NCBI GenBank assembly: GCA_947457465.1
Contig: CANGWB010000010.1
Location: 1 to 63,609 of the forward strand
Length of the DNA: 63,609 nucleotides
Direction of reading: 5' to 3'
Origin: Chitinophagaceae bacterium
GTDB lineage: Bacteria; Bacteroidota; Bacteroidia; Chitinophagales; Chitinophagaceae
Part shown: positions 1 to 8,352 of the stretch, piece after piece
How the letters are laid out: each line of letters opens with the position of its first letter
Position numbering within the stretch: position 1 is the first letter of the stretch
Translations under genes and position numbers: made by a program
Notes under the pieces: model-generated
What the model saw: only the letters and a program-made list of their open reading frames with translations
Told to the model about the DNA's origin: nothing
Databases searched by the model: none

Positions 1-734
1 GCCGCTACTCGATCCAAAATATCTTTTGTGATACCTACGCCGGCGCCGACAAGCAGTCGACCGAATTCATCTTTCACGGCGTGGGGATGACTTTTCAATT
101 TCAATATATCGCTGTAAGTGAAAAGTCCGACTAATTTCCCTTGCTTATTGATGATCGGTAATTTCTCAACCTTGGTTTTTTTAAATAGCTGTTCGGCCTT
201 ACGGAGATCGGTACCCTCAGGGGCCGTGTACAAATTCTCCTTGGTCATCACTTCACTTACTTTTCGCTTCATGTCCACTTCAAACCGAAGGTCACGGTTC
301 GTGAGAATACCCACTAGCTTTCCTTGCTTATCAATAATGGGTATACCACCGATGCGATTTTCTCTCATCAGCCGGAGGGCATCTCCGATGCTGGCGTTGG
401 CTTCCAGGGTAACCGGATCGATGATCAGTCCGCTCTCGCTTCTTTTTACTTTTCGAACTTGCTCGGCCTGTTTTTCGATCGACATGTTCTTATGCAGGAT
501 GCCGATTCCACCTTCCCTGGCCAATGCAGTTGCCAAGGCCGCCTCTGTTACGGTATCCATGGCTGCTGACAGCAAGGGAATGTTCAGGGTGATATTCGGG
601 GTAAGTCGGCTGCGGATATCCACTTCACGGGGAAGTACTTCACTGTAGCCGGGCATCAATAGCACGTCATCGAAGGTGAGTCCCTCGAGTGCGATCTTGT
701 CCGATAAAAGCTGGGGAGATTTTTTGGTTGCCAT
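1..734 (-). CDS. guaB: IMP dehydrogenase, N-terminal part (cut by window start)
   Basis: IMP dehydrogenase oxidises IMP to XMP with NAD+, the committed step of GMP synthesis in the cytoplasm. The visible 244 codons start at ATG 734 (MATKKSPQLLSDKIALEGLTF) and run off the left edge. Residues about 1-90 are the first part of the TIM barrel (LTFDDVLLMPGYSEVLP, LSAAMDTVTE). Two CBS domains follow at about 95-150 and 155-215, with the repeated phrases IPIIDKQGKLVG and LPIINKQGKLVG; these normally bind adenine or guanine nucleotides and set allosteric control. The barrel then resumes (VGAGVGI). The catalytic Cys loop lies outside the window. A -7 box (TATCTTTG) sits only 3 nt before the ATG. Identity is secure from the order barrel-CBS-CBS-barrel. 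Confidence 0.96.
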   Translation of the reverse strand, partial: MATKKSPQLLSDKIALEGLTFDDVLLMPGYSEVLPREVDIRSRLTPNITLNIPLLSAAMDTVTEAALATALAREGGIGILHKNMSIEKQAEQVRKVKRSESGLIIDPVTLEANASIGDALRLMRENRIGGIPIIDKQGKLVGILTNRDLRFEVDMKRKVSEVMTKENLYTAPEGTDLRKAEQLFKKTKVEKLPIINKQGKLVGLFTYSDILKLKSHPHAVKDEFGRLLVGAGVGITKDILDRVA

Positions 735-737
735 GGG

Positions 738-770
738 CAAAGATAACTTTTTGCCCATCATACTTCCAAA
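738..770 (-). promoter_or_regulatory. guaB promoter, Bacteroidota type
   Basis: On the minus strand TTTG (767-770) is followed after 21 nt by TATCTTTG (738-745), matching the Bacteroidota consensus TTG-N19-21-TAnnTTTG. The -7 box ends 3 nt before the guaB ATG, so the mRNA would be leaderless or nearly so. Confidence 0.6.
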
Positions 771-772
771 AC

Positions 773-2818
773 CTATCGAATCAGGGTGACGGTGCCCTTA
801 CGGGATACAGACTGACCGCTAGCCGGAACATTGTAGGTGAGCATCCACACATAGACGCCCCCGGGTTGTTCGCGACCATTCCAACGACCATCCCATTTTT
901 CCTGCCAATTGCGTGAATGGAACATCCGTTGCCCCCAGCGGTTGAATATTTGAAATTGGTAATTGTCGGCTTTTAGGGCATTGTACGGGCCAAAGCGATC
1001 GTTTCGACCATCGTTATTCGGAGTGAATCCGGTGGGTATTTCAATAAGACAGAAATCCAATACGGTCAGCGTTTTTCGGAGGCTGTCGCTACAGTTCAGG
1101 ATAGAATTGAAGGCCGCGAGTTTTACGGTGTAATAGGCCTCTCTGCCATTATTGGGCCATTGAAACGGAGGTGGGTCTTTCAAGATGCTACCTCCTAATA
1201 CATCGAATTGCCATTTCCAGGAAGTCACGGTGCCGCTGGAGGTGTTTTTGATCACAAGTGGGTCTTCCGGACAGATCACTGAAGGCATTTCAAAGTTTGC
1301 TTTCACTTCGTTATTCAGAATGATTTGTTGTGTGCTGGTGTCGATGCACGTTCCATTTGTGACAAATAGAGAAACTGTATTCTGGCTGGTAGCGGGAAAG
1401 ATCTGCGTATGCTGTTGGAGTGTGCTTACGGCAGTGCCATTGATGATCCAGCTCCATGCATTCACTTGATTGGCTCCATTGTGGATGAATCGTAATGTGT
1501 CTCGCTGACAACCCAATCGTTCTGTGTAGCTGAAGTCGGCATTGACGGTATCAGCGGTGGTGAAATTTAGTTGTTGATCAGGTGTTTCCTGTCCGCATTC
1601 ATCGATCAAGACGGATCCGTCACTTCCCGGCCGCAGTGAAAGCGTGTATGTGCCGCGCGTATAGATGGGCGCGGCGAATCGGACCACTACATACTCGGTT
1701 TTACCTTGTATGCAATTGCCGCCGGCAGCTGTTACATTCACGGGGGTTGGTCCGGTTACAATGAAATCCGAACCATTGGCGACAATGCTGGCACAGCTGA
1801 TCCGCTTGGGAAAATAAACTCGTATCGAATCCGGTTTACAAGCCGTTCTTCCGATGGAATCAGCATAGATAGGCTGTGGCGACTGGTAAGAAAAGGGAAC
1901 TTGTTCATTCACAGGGATACTTCTGCTGCAATTGTCAAGCAGCGTATTTCCATCGCTGCCATTTTGAATCACCAATTGATAATTGCCGTTGGGTAGTGCA
2001 CCACTCAGGGTGAGTTCCACCTCATCGAAGTCAAAGGAAAAATTGCAGGAGTCTGGTTGGGCTGCGATCACCGTCTGTGCGGCAGGTTGTATGCGAAACT
2101 CTGTTCCGTTTGCAGTAAGGCTTCGACAACTGACTTTCTTATTCAGCTTGACCCGAATTTTTGTTCCATCACAATCCGCTTTCGCATTCAGAAGATGTGG
2201 TTCCATCGGGTCGGTAATCACGGCTGTTCCTCCATTGAAAGCTAGCGTGTATCCGCTTTGTGTATTGGTAAAGTGGCTCACGAGCAGAAGGTATTCACGG
2301 CCCTGAATGATATTGGGCATAGCGGCGAAAGTGGGTGTGTTGGCAGCTGGGTCAGAGCCACATTGTATGCCGTTTATGCCGGCGGCAGAGGCGCCGGTAG
2401 CTCCGTAGGTGCCCGACCAATTTCCCGTGACAACAAGGCTGTTAACAGTGAAAATATCGTTCGGATTTCGGCCAGTGATGTCATAAAGTTGCCAGTCATA
2501 ATCTTCATTGGCAGCGAGCGGTCTGATCACAAATCCCAACGTACCCGAAACAAAACACGTGAATCGATAAAAAAACGGATTACGATTTTCGTAGTTAGCA
2601 CCGCCACCGGAACAGCCGGGCACAAATAGGCTGTTGGTGGCGCAAAGGGGTACACTATTCTGTGTAAATGTGTTCGTGCCGCATACGGGAAAAGCAGTGG
2701 AGGGGGTTTGCCCAAGGGTCGTACAAGCTTGTGACCAAGCTATGTTGGAATGAAAGGCAAGTCCTAGCAACGCAAAAAGTCCAATAAAGAATCGGGAGGA
2801 AAGTTGATTGGATCTCAC
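773..2818 (-). CDS. Secreted surface protein with T9SS type B (CHU_C) C-terminal sorting domain
   Basis: 681 residues. The N-terminus is a signal peptide (FFIGLFALLGLAF, cleavage near AWSQ). The middle contains Ig-like or PKD-like repeats: two units of about 100 residues share the pattern CD-G-KIRVKLNKKVSCRSL / C-PDSIRVYFPKRISCAS, then a PKD-like stretch at about 430-590 (WSWIINGTAV, WKWQFDV). The last 90 residues are the gliding-motility-associated C-terminal domain: IPTGFTPNNDGRNDRFGP, YQFQIFNRWGQRMF, WDGRWNGREQPGGVYVW. In Bacteroidota this domain directs export through the type IX system and surface attachment. The start is GTG 2818, sharing GTGA with the end of dprA upstream, so translation is probably coupled. 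Binding target unknown; the pairing with dprA is odd. Confidence 0.88.
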   Translation of the reverse strand: MRSNQLSSRFFIGLFALLGLAFHSNIAWSQACTTLGQTPSTAFPVCGTNTFTQNSVPLCATNSLFVPGCSGGGANYENRNPFFYRFTCFVSGTLGFVIRPLAANEDYDWQLYDITGRNPNDIFTVNSLVVTGNWSGTYGATGASAAGINGIQCGSDPAANTPTFAAMPNIIQGREYLLLVSHFTNTQSGYTLAFNGGTAVITDPMEPHLLNAKADCDGTKIRVKLNKKVSCRSLTANGTEFRIQPAAQTVIAAQPDSCNFSFDFDEVELTLSGALPNGNYQLVIQNGSDGNTLLDNCSRSIPVNEQVPFSYQSPQPIYADSIGRTACKPDSIRVYFPKRISCASIVANGSDFIVTGPTPVNVTAAGGNCIQGKTEYVVVRFAAPIYTRGTYTLSLRPGSDGSVLIDECGQETPDQQLNFTTADTVNADFSYTERLGCQRDTLRFIHNGANQVNAWSWIINGTAVSTLQQHTQIFPATSQNTVSLFVTNGTCIDTSTQQIILNNEVKANFEMPSVICPEDPLVIKNTSSGTVTSWKWQFDVLGGSILKDPPPFQWPNNGREAYYTVKLAAFNSILNCSDSLRKTLTVLDFCLIEIPTGFTPNNDGRNDRFGPYNALKADNYQFQIFNRWGQRMFHSRNWQEKWDGRWNGREQPGGVYVWMLTYNVPASGQSVSRKGTVTLIR

Positions 2819-3915
2819 AGCCTAGCTTGAAATTTTTTGCCCGGCAAAGATACGACCACCCCCTTCATTTCTAATTGCAATAGACAGCTGCTCAGCTGCG
2901 GGGCAGATATATTCAATTTCCATCCGATATGGTCCTGATGCAGTGCCTCATCTTGCTTGAGCAGTGTTACAATTCTGTTCTCCGTTTCTGTTAACTCGGG
3001 GAACAGGGAGGGGGCCGCCTGTTTTTGCGGGGCTTGTTGTTCGCCCCATCCCAGGTGGGTAAGCATATCTTGCGTGCTGATGAATAGTTCGGATTGATGC
3101 TGACGGATCAGCTTCAAACAACCGCTGCTTTTTTCATCCTGCATTCTTCCGGGAAGGGCGAATACATCTCGATTGTATTGGTTGGCCAATGATGCGGTGA
3201 TCAGACTTCCGCCTTTTTCACCTGATTCGATCACGAGGGTTGCATCCGCCATACCGGCAACGATTCGATTGCGAGCCGGAAAATGATAACGATCCGGTTC
3301 GGTGCCGTGCACAAATTCTGTTAGCAATCCCCCGGTCCTTTCCATTTCTGCAGCAAGTTTTCCATGTTGGGAGGGATAAATGCGGTCTAATCCGTGTGCC
3401 AGCACACCGATCGTTTTTAACTGATGCTTTAACGCCGAGCGGTGGGAAATCGCGTCAACGCCGACGGCTAGTCCACTCAGAATGCAGATTTCATTTCCAC
3501 TCAGTTCCTCCACAATCCGTTCTGTCCATTGGCGCCCATATTCAGTAGGCTGACGGGTGCCGATGATGGCCAGCATTCGCTGTTCATTCAGATCGGCTTC
3601 ACCGGCGAGGTACAAGAGCACCGGCGGATCGTAACAGTGCAGTAATCGTTTGGGGTAGTTGGGGTCATTTATCGGAATGGCTTTGATCTTTCTTCTTTCT
3701 ATGAATTGTAGTTCAGATTCGGCACGTGAAAAATTTCTGAATCCAAGAATGGCGCTTGCTCGCTCCGGTCCGATGCCTTCGATCGATTGAAGTTGATTTC
3801 TTTTTGCCCGAAAGATCTCTTCGGGTTCGAAATGTTGTAAAAGTATTCGAGCTTGAACCGGACCGATTTGTGGAACCAGTGTGAGGGCGATCAGGGAGAG
3901 TAATGGGTCGGACAC
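2815..3915 (-). CDS. dprA: DNA-processing protein DprA
   Basis: DprA binds incoming single-stranded DNA during natural transformation and loads RecA; it is cytoplasmic. 366 residues. Residues about 1-70 are a helix-hairpin-helix/SAM-like region (ILLQHFEPEEIFRA, IEGIGPERASAILGF). Residues about 75-290 are the Rossmann DNA-binding core with the family signatures LAIIGTRQPTEYG, LSGLAVGVDAISH, GLDRIYPSQH, FPARNRIVAGMAD and LVIESGEKGGSLITAS. A C-terminal winged-helix segment follows (ENRIVTLLKQDEALHQDHIG). The start is GTG 3915 (VSDPLLSLIALTLVPQIG); no ATG lies in frame nearby. It overlaps the surface-protein gene downstream by 4 nt. The domain order is complete and the gene looks functional, which supports natural competence as an inference. 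Confidence 0.95.
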   Translation of the reverse strand: MSDPLLSLIALTLVPQIGPVQARILLQHFEPEEIFRAKRNQLQSIEGIGPERASAILGFRNFSRAESELQFIERRKIKAIPINDPNYPKRLLHCYDPPVLLYLAGEADLNEQRMLAIIGTRQPTEYGRQWTERIVEELSGNEICILSGLAVGVDAISHRSALKHQLKTIGVLAHGLDRIYPSQHGKLAAEMERTGGLLTEFVHGTEPDRYHFPARNRIVAGMADATLVIESGEKGGSLITASLANQYNRDVFALPGRMQDEKSSGCLKLIRQHQSELFISTQDMLTHLGWGEQQAPQKQAAPSLFPELTETENRIVTLLKQDEALHQDHIGWKLNISAPQLSSCLLQLEMKGVVVSLPGKKFQARL

Positions 3916-3952
3916 CCAGCAAAACTATTTGCAAAGGGTAATGCGAACGGAA

Positions 3953-5872
3953 TCAATGGCGCAGGATTTTCATCTCGCTTCGTCTGTTTTTTGCTCGTCC
4001 CTCAGCGGTGTTATTATCGGCAATGGGGCGTGTGGCTCCATATCCTTTTGATTGAAGCTGTGCAGGTGCTATACCTTGGTCGGTGAGAAATTTTGTCACG
4101 GCTTCTGCTCGGCGTTTACTCAGGGAAAGATTATCACTTGCGGCGCCTTGATTGTCGGTATGGCCACTGATCTCGATGATCAGTTTCTGGTTTTCTCTGA
4201 GGAGTTCAGCCAGATTGATGAGTTCAGCTTGTGAGCTATCTGATAATTCGGCACGGTTGGTTCGGAAATAAACGTGTTTTAAAACAATGGCCGTATCGGT
4301 TGAAAAAGGTTGCAAAGCCACATCGATCGAACGGGGCTTCACGTCGATGTTTTTTTTCAATTCAAATGTTTCGCTGTAGAAAAAATAGCCGGGATGTCGG
4401 ACCGACAGCAGGTAATTCATCCCCGCTGGTAAGGTTACGAGGTAGTTACCTTCTTTGTCAGCTTGCACTTGTGTGATCTCTTTTCCGCTCTCGGCTTCCC
4501 GTAGATTCAATTGGGCGGCGATCGGTTTATTATTGGTTCGGTCCGTGATCTTTCCTTTCACCCAATAGGTGGGCGTAGAGCGTGCGTGAGCAGGTAATCC
4601 GAATTGATAGAGGTCCATGTCGCCATGTGAATCGCTTCGGTTGCTTGCATAGTAAGCGGTGATACCATCTGCAGCAATGATCAGGCTTCCCTCTCGGTCG
4701 ATCGTATTGATGGGGTATCCCAGATTTTCGGGAGCCGACCAAGTGCCGTTGGCTTGCTTTCTTGAAAGAAACAGATCGTCATTTCCGTAGCCAGGCCAAA
4801 TGGGACTCGTAAAATAAAGTGTCTGGTTATCGGCATGTAGAAATGGACATTGTTCATCACCGGCAGTATTGATAGTTGGTCCGAGATTGATCGGATCATC
4901 CCATCTACCATTGTTGAGTAGATGCGATACGTAAATATCACTGCCACCATAGCCGCCGGGTCTTCTACTTACGAAATAAAGGGAACGTTTATCCGGACTG
5001 AGACAGGGCTGTGTTTCCCATTGGTCTGTGTTGATTCGTCCGCCCAGATTTTTACCCGGTGTCCAGCCCGACGGTGTGCGGTACGATATGTACAGATCAC
5101 ATCCTCCATACCCATCCGCGCGTGAGCAGGCTGTGAATACCATCCATTCGCCGTCTTGTGAGATGTGCATGGCGCCTTCATTGGTAGGCGTATTCACCTC
5201 GCCTGGAAGTGGTTTTGATGATTGCCATTGTCCGTTACTATCGAGTTCCGTGGCAAAGAAATCTTCATTTCGTCCGCCTCGGTTTCGGGTGAATGCCAGT
5301 TGTTTTCCGTCGATCGTTAAAGAGGGAAGGTATTCAGCGTCTGTACTGTTTACCAAAGCTCCCAGGTTATGCGGCTCAAATCGATAGGTTGTGTCTTTTA
5401 TTTTTGATTGGTATTCAACAGCAAAAAGAAAGCGGGTTCTTTTTTTCTCCAGGTATTTTTTTACAGTGATCAATTCGGCATAGGGCGTGCGTAGGAGGGA
5501 GTCTGTCAGTGTTAACGCGGATTCAAACGCCCCTGTTCCGGCTAATTCCTCGGCTAAGACAGGAAGAAAGGGTTGCATCACGGAGGCATCGATGGATCGG
5601 GCTTTCTGAAAAGCCCGCACGGCTTGTTCGTGTTGTTTGCGTTCGGCATAACCAAGGCCCAATCCGGCGTGGGTTCTTGCCTGATTAGAATCGAGGGTGA
5701 TGGATTCACGGAACAAGGCGATGGCCTGAATGGTTTCACCTTCTTCTAATCGGATAAATCCTTGCTCGGTTAATTGTTGTGCTTTTTTGATTGTATTTCT
5801 GGATTGAGCAACGGCACATCCACTAATGAGTAAGAGGAGGGGGATCAACTTGAGTGAGAACTGGCGCAACAT
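3953..5872 (-). CDS. PorE-like OmpA-family lipoprotein (TPR - beta-propeller - CRD - OmpA)
   Basis: 639 residues with a lipobox at residues 16-19 (ISGC, Cys19). Domains in order: TPR repeats at about 25-130 (LEEGETIQAIALFRESI, EQAVRAFQKARSI); a PD40/WD40-like propeller at about 170-425 (PSLTIDGKQLAFTRNRGG, CLSPDKRSLYFVSRRPGG, LYFTSPIWPGYGNDDL); a carboxypeptidase-regulatory-like domain at about 430-505 (YWVKGKITDRTNNKPIAA); and an OmpA peptidoglycan-binding domain at about 525-639 (LIIEISGHTDNQG, LSKRRAEAVTKFL, ATRPIADNNTAEGRAKNRR). This is the order reported for PorE of Porphyromonas gingivalis, which anchors the T9SS to peptidoglycan. Bacteroidota encode several paralogues with this layout, so a direct T9SS role is inferred. 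It is transcribed alone, after a gap of 51 nt from queE. Confidence 0.85.
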   Translation of the reverse strand: MLRQFSLKLIPLLLLISGCAVAQSRNTIKKAQQLTEQGFIRLEEGETIQAIALFRESITLDSNQARTHAGLGLGYAERKQHEQAVRAFQKARSIDASVMQPFLPVLAEELAGTGAFESALTLTDSLLRTPYAELITVKKYLEKKRTRFLFAVEYQSKIKDTTYRFEPHNLGALVNSTDAEYLPSLTIDGKQLAFTRNRGGRNEDFFATELDSNGQWQSSKPLPGEVNTPTNEGAMHISQDGEWMVFTACSRADGYGGCDLYISYRTPSGWTPGKNLGGRINTDQWETQPCLSPDKRSLYFVSRRPGGYGGSDIYVSHLLNNGRWDDPINLGPTINTAGDEQCPFLHADNQTLYFTSPIWPGYGNDDLFLSRKQANGTWSAPENLGYPINTIDREGSLIIAADGITAYYASNRSDSHGDMDLYQFGLPAHARSTPTYWVKGKITDRTNNKPIAAQLNLREAESGKEITQVQADKEGNYLVTLPAGMNYLLSVRHPGYFFYSETFELKKNIDVKPRSIDVALQPFSTDTAIVLKHVYFRTNRAELSDSSQAELINLAELLRENQKLIIEISGHTDNQGAASDNLSLSKRRAEAVTKFLTDQGIAPAQLQSKGYGATRPIADNNTAEGRAKNRRSEMKILRH

Positions 5873-5923
5873 GTTTCGAATCTACCGGATTTAACGGCTT
5901 GGTCGGATGGAAAACTGTTAATT

Positions 5924-6532
5924 CTAGGGTACGTTCAAAAACTTATGCATTTGTAGCGTGGCTCTCCATCGAGGGTGGGATTTTACATAGTCGACCAGAA
6001 GCGGGATCATTTCTTCCGATCGGTCCCATTCCGGTTGGAGGTACAGCGCACAAGAGGATGAGACACCTTGCGCGTATTGTTCGGCCCAGGTAAGATCGCT
6101 TTTGTGAAATACGACCACTTTCAATTCATCAGCCAAGGGTAATATGTCGGCGAGTGGTGCTTTGAATTTTTTGGGGGAGAGGCAGATCCAGTCCCACATG
6201 CCCGTCAACGGATGGGCACCCGAAGTCTCCAAATGTGTTCTGTAGCCGGCAGTCTTCAGTTTCTCCGTGAGGAGTGTCAGGTCATGCATCAGCGGCTCTC
6301 CGCCGGTGATGACGACGATTTCCGTGGGTGTTTCTTGTACGTACTTGAGTAATTCATCGATCGGAATGTCGGGGTGTTTGGATCGGTCCCAGCTCTCTTT
6401 CACATCACACCATACGCAGCCCACATCACAGCCCGCCAGTCGAATAAAATAGGCGGCTTTCCCTTGGTGCAGACCTTCTCCCTGCAGGGTGTAAAAATGC
6501 TCCATTACGGGGAGAGTATACGTATCGGACAT
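5924..6532 (-). CDS. queE: 7-carboxy-7-deazaguanine synthase QueE
   Basis: Radical SAM enzyme that contracts 6-carboxytetrahydropterin to 7-carboxy-7-deazaguanine in the preQ0/queuosine pathway. 202 residues from ATG 6532 (MSDTYTLPVMEHFYTLQGEG). The iron-sulfur cluster cysteines are C35, C39 and C42 in the spacing CX3CX2C (AGCDVGCVWCDV). The family markers FYTLQGEG, VVITGGEPLMHDL and HLETSGAHPL are present. An in-frame ATG at 6634 would extend into folD and is rejected. The gene starts 2 nt after the folD stop, so folD-queE is a likely operon. Length and motifs are normal for the family. Confidence 0.94.
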   Translation of the reverse strand: MSDTYTLPVMEHFYTLQGEGLHQGKAAYFIRLAGCDVGCVWCDVKESWDRSKHPDIPIDELLKYVQETPTEIVVITGGEPLMHDLTLLTEKLKTAGYRTHLETSGAHPLTGMWDWICLSPKKFKAPLADILPLADELKVVVFHKSDLTWAEQYAQGVSSSCALYLQPEWDRSEEMIPLLVDYVKSHPRWRATLQMHKFLNVP

Positions 6533-6534
6533 GA

Positions 6535-7413
6535 TCAAAGGTCTTTCTGCAAGCAGGCTTGCAGGGTGTTTTGCAAAAGGGCGGCGATGGTCATCGGACC
6601 CACTCCACCCGGAACCGGTGTGATCCAGCTGCACAATGGCGCCACGGATGAAAAGTCAACATCGCCTTTAAGTTCAAATCCTGATTTTTTAGAGGGGTTT
6701 TCTACCCGCGTGATGCCTACATCGATCACGATCGAACCGGGTTTGATCATATCGGCTTTGACGAACTCGGGTTGCCCCAATGCCGCTACCACAATGTCGG
6801 CGCGGCGAATATGTTCGGCAAGATTCTTGGTTTTGGAATGACAAAGTGTAACAGTGCAATTGCCGGTCTCACCGGGCTGACTCAGTAAAACGCTCATGGG
6901 TCGGCCTACGATATTGCTACGACCAATAACAACGGCTTCCTTGCCGGCCGTCTCCACGCCATATTGTTTCAACAGCAGTATGATTCCATAGGGAGTCGCC
7001 GGAATGAATCCGGGTTGACCTTGCATCAATAAACCCTGGTTGACGGGGTGAAAACCATCTACGTCTTTTTTCGGATCGATAGCATGTATAACGGCTGTTT
7101 CACGGATCTGCTTGGGTAACGGAAGTTGTACCAATATTCCATCCACCTCTGTATCATTATTGAGTGATTCGATCTTCTCTAGTAATTCATGCTCGGGGAG
7201 GTCACTTTCATAATGAAGCAACGTAGAATGGATACCGGCTTCTTCGCAGGCTTTGACTTTGGCACCTACATAGGTGGCGCTGGCTCCGTTATGGCCGATG
7301 AGGATAGCCGCCAGATGCGGTTGCTTCTTTCCTTCAGCCAGTCGCTGGGCTACCTGTAAGCGAATTTCATCCCGAATCGCCTGCCCCGCTTTTTTCCCAT
7401 CCAATAGTTGCAT
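6535..7413 (-). CDS. folD: Bifunctional methylenetetrahydrofolate dehydrogenase / methenyltetrahydrofolate cyclohydrolase
   Basis: FolD interconverts 5,10-methylene-THF and 10-formyl-THF, supplying one-carbon units for purines and for formyl-Met-tRNA. 292 residues from ATG 7413 (MQLLDGKKAGQAIRDEI), the usual family start and length. Visible motifs are ATYVGAKVKACEEAG (catalytic Tyr...Lys), DGILVQLPLP, KDVDGFHPVN, the NADP-binding GRSNIVGRPMS and PVPGGVGPMT near the C-terminus. In-frame starts further upstream are rejected because a -7 box (TACCTTTG) lies at 7418-7425, directly in front of the chosen ATG. Co-transcribed with queE. Confidence 0.96.
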   Translation of the reverse strand: MQLLDGKKAGQAIRDEIRLQVAQRLAEGKKQPHLAAILIGHNGASATYVGAKVKACEEAGIHSTLLHYESDLPEHELLEKIESLNNDTEVDGILVQLPLPKQIRETAVIHAIDPKKDVDGFHPVNQGLLMQGQPGFIPATPYGIILLLKQYGVETAGKEAVVIGRSNIVGRPMSVLLSQPGETGNCTVTLCHSKTKNLAEHIRRADIVVAALGQPEFVKADMIKPGSIVIDVGITRVENPSKKSGFELKGDVDFSSVAPLCSWITPVPGGVGPMTIAALLQNTLQACLQKDL

Positions 7414-7417
7414 GGCG

Positions 7418-7449
7418 CAAAGGTAAGTGCCAGTTTTTTTCCCCAACAA
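7418..7449 (-). promoter_or_regulatory. folD-queE promoter
   Basis: TACCTTTG on the minus strand (7418-7425) matches TAnnTTTG exactly. TTG lies 18 or 21 nt upstream (TTGTTG, 7444-7449). The box ends 4 nt before the folD ATG, so transcription probably begins at or just before the start codon. Confidence 0.6.
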
Positions 7450-7511
7450 TATCGTCATAATACATCCCTTCTTTTTTGCATCCCCCTCACCCTCAACACT
7501 ATTTTGGGCAG

Positions 7512-8351
7512 ATGTATAACACACGTTTTTTTCTTTTCATTCTGTGTTTGCTGCCCGCTCTGATAACATCTATCTCATCTGAAGGACAGCCTGGTTATTC
7601 AGTTGTATCCGATCGGTTTTTTTTTCGATCGGCCGATCCGAGTGGAGATTCATCTTCAGCCTTCGTCTCTTCACCTAACTGGTTTGCGATTCCTACTGAA
7701 ACCGGTCAAGCCCAGGTGGGTCTGGTGAATCGATTTGGTATGGCGGGTCTAAATGAAATGGTGATCGGTTGGATGCGTCCGCTAGGTAATGGCAGTTTTC
7801 GGTTGGATGGGTTGACTTCGGGTGATGCGGATTTTCGTCAAGCAACGATGCAGGCAGGTATCAGTAAGCGGATCTCCAAATCGTTTTGGTTTGGATCGAG
7901 CTTAGGTCTTGGTGTGACGGGTGTCAGGGGATATGGAACCAGGTGGGCACCGGCAGTATCGGTTGGTGTAGGAGGTAAACTGGGTGAAAAAATCTTTTGG
8001 GGTAGTTGCTGGGAGAATCCACAGATAATGTTTACCGCAAAAGGATTGCTTGGATCTCACCCGGGGCGCATACGCGGAGGTATGGTCTATCATTATTCAT
8101 CTGCAGTCGAATTCTATGTAGGGATGGGCTGGGAGTCGGGCATGGCAACGTCTAGCTATTTGCGGGTGGGCTATCGGTTGTCGCCGATTTGGAAACTGGC
8201 ACTTGGGTATGGTTGGCAACCGGATCAGATCATTTTATCCGTGCAGCGGTGGATTCGTAATGGGTACCTGCAAGTTGGTTTTTCACAAGATCCCGTATTG
8301 GGCAGTTCGTTTGCTTTTTCAGTGAGTAGACATCTGAAAGAAAAAAAATGA
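7512..8351 (+). CDS. Predicted outer-membrane beta-barrel protein, function unknown
   Basis: 279 residues from ATG 7512, which opens a clean signal peptide (FFLFILCLLPALITSISSEG). The mature part is rich in Gly, aromatic residues and alternating amphipathic stretches typical of beta-strands (MQAGISKRISKSFWFGSS, SAVEFYVGMGWESG, SSYLRVGYRLSPIWKLALG, NGYLQVGFSQD) and ends near a strand-like SSFAFSVSRHL. It resembles small Bacteroidota barrel proteins such as the PorP/SprF group, but I cannot place it in a family. The stop is 1 nt before the ATG of the next barrel gene, so the two are surely co-transcribed and may work together. Confidence 0.7.
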   Translation: MYNTRFFLFILCLLPALITSISSEGQPGYSVVSDRFFFRSADPSGDSSSAFVSSPNWFAIPTETGQAQVGLVNRFGMAGLNEMVIGWMRPLGNGSFRLDGLTSGDADFRQATMQAGISKRISKSFWFGSSLGLGVTGVRGYGTRWAPAVSVGVGGKLGEKIFWGSCWENPQIMFTAKGLLGSHPGRIRGGMVYHYSSAVEFYVGMGWESGMATSSYLRVGYRLSPIWKLALGYGWQPDQIILSVQRWIRNGYLQVGFSQDPVLGSSFAFSVSRHLKEKK

Positions 8352-8352
8352 G

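Noticed and set aside
118-648. Open frame on the plus strand opposite guaB
   Set aside because: Its codons are the antisense of a clear IMP dehydrogenase and show no motif of their own.
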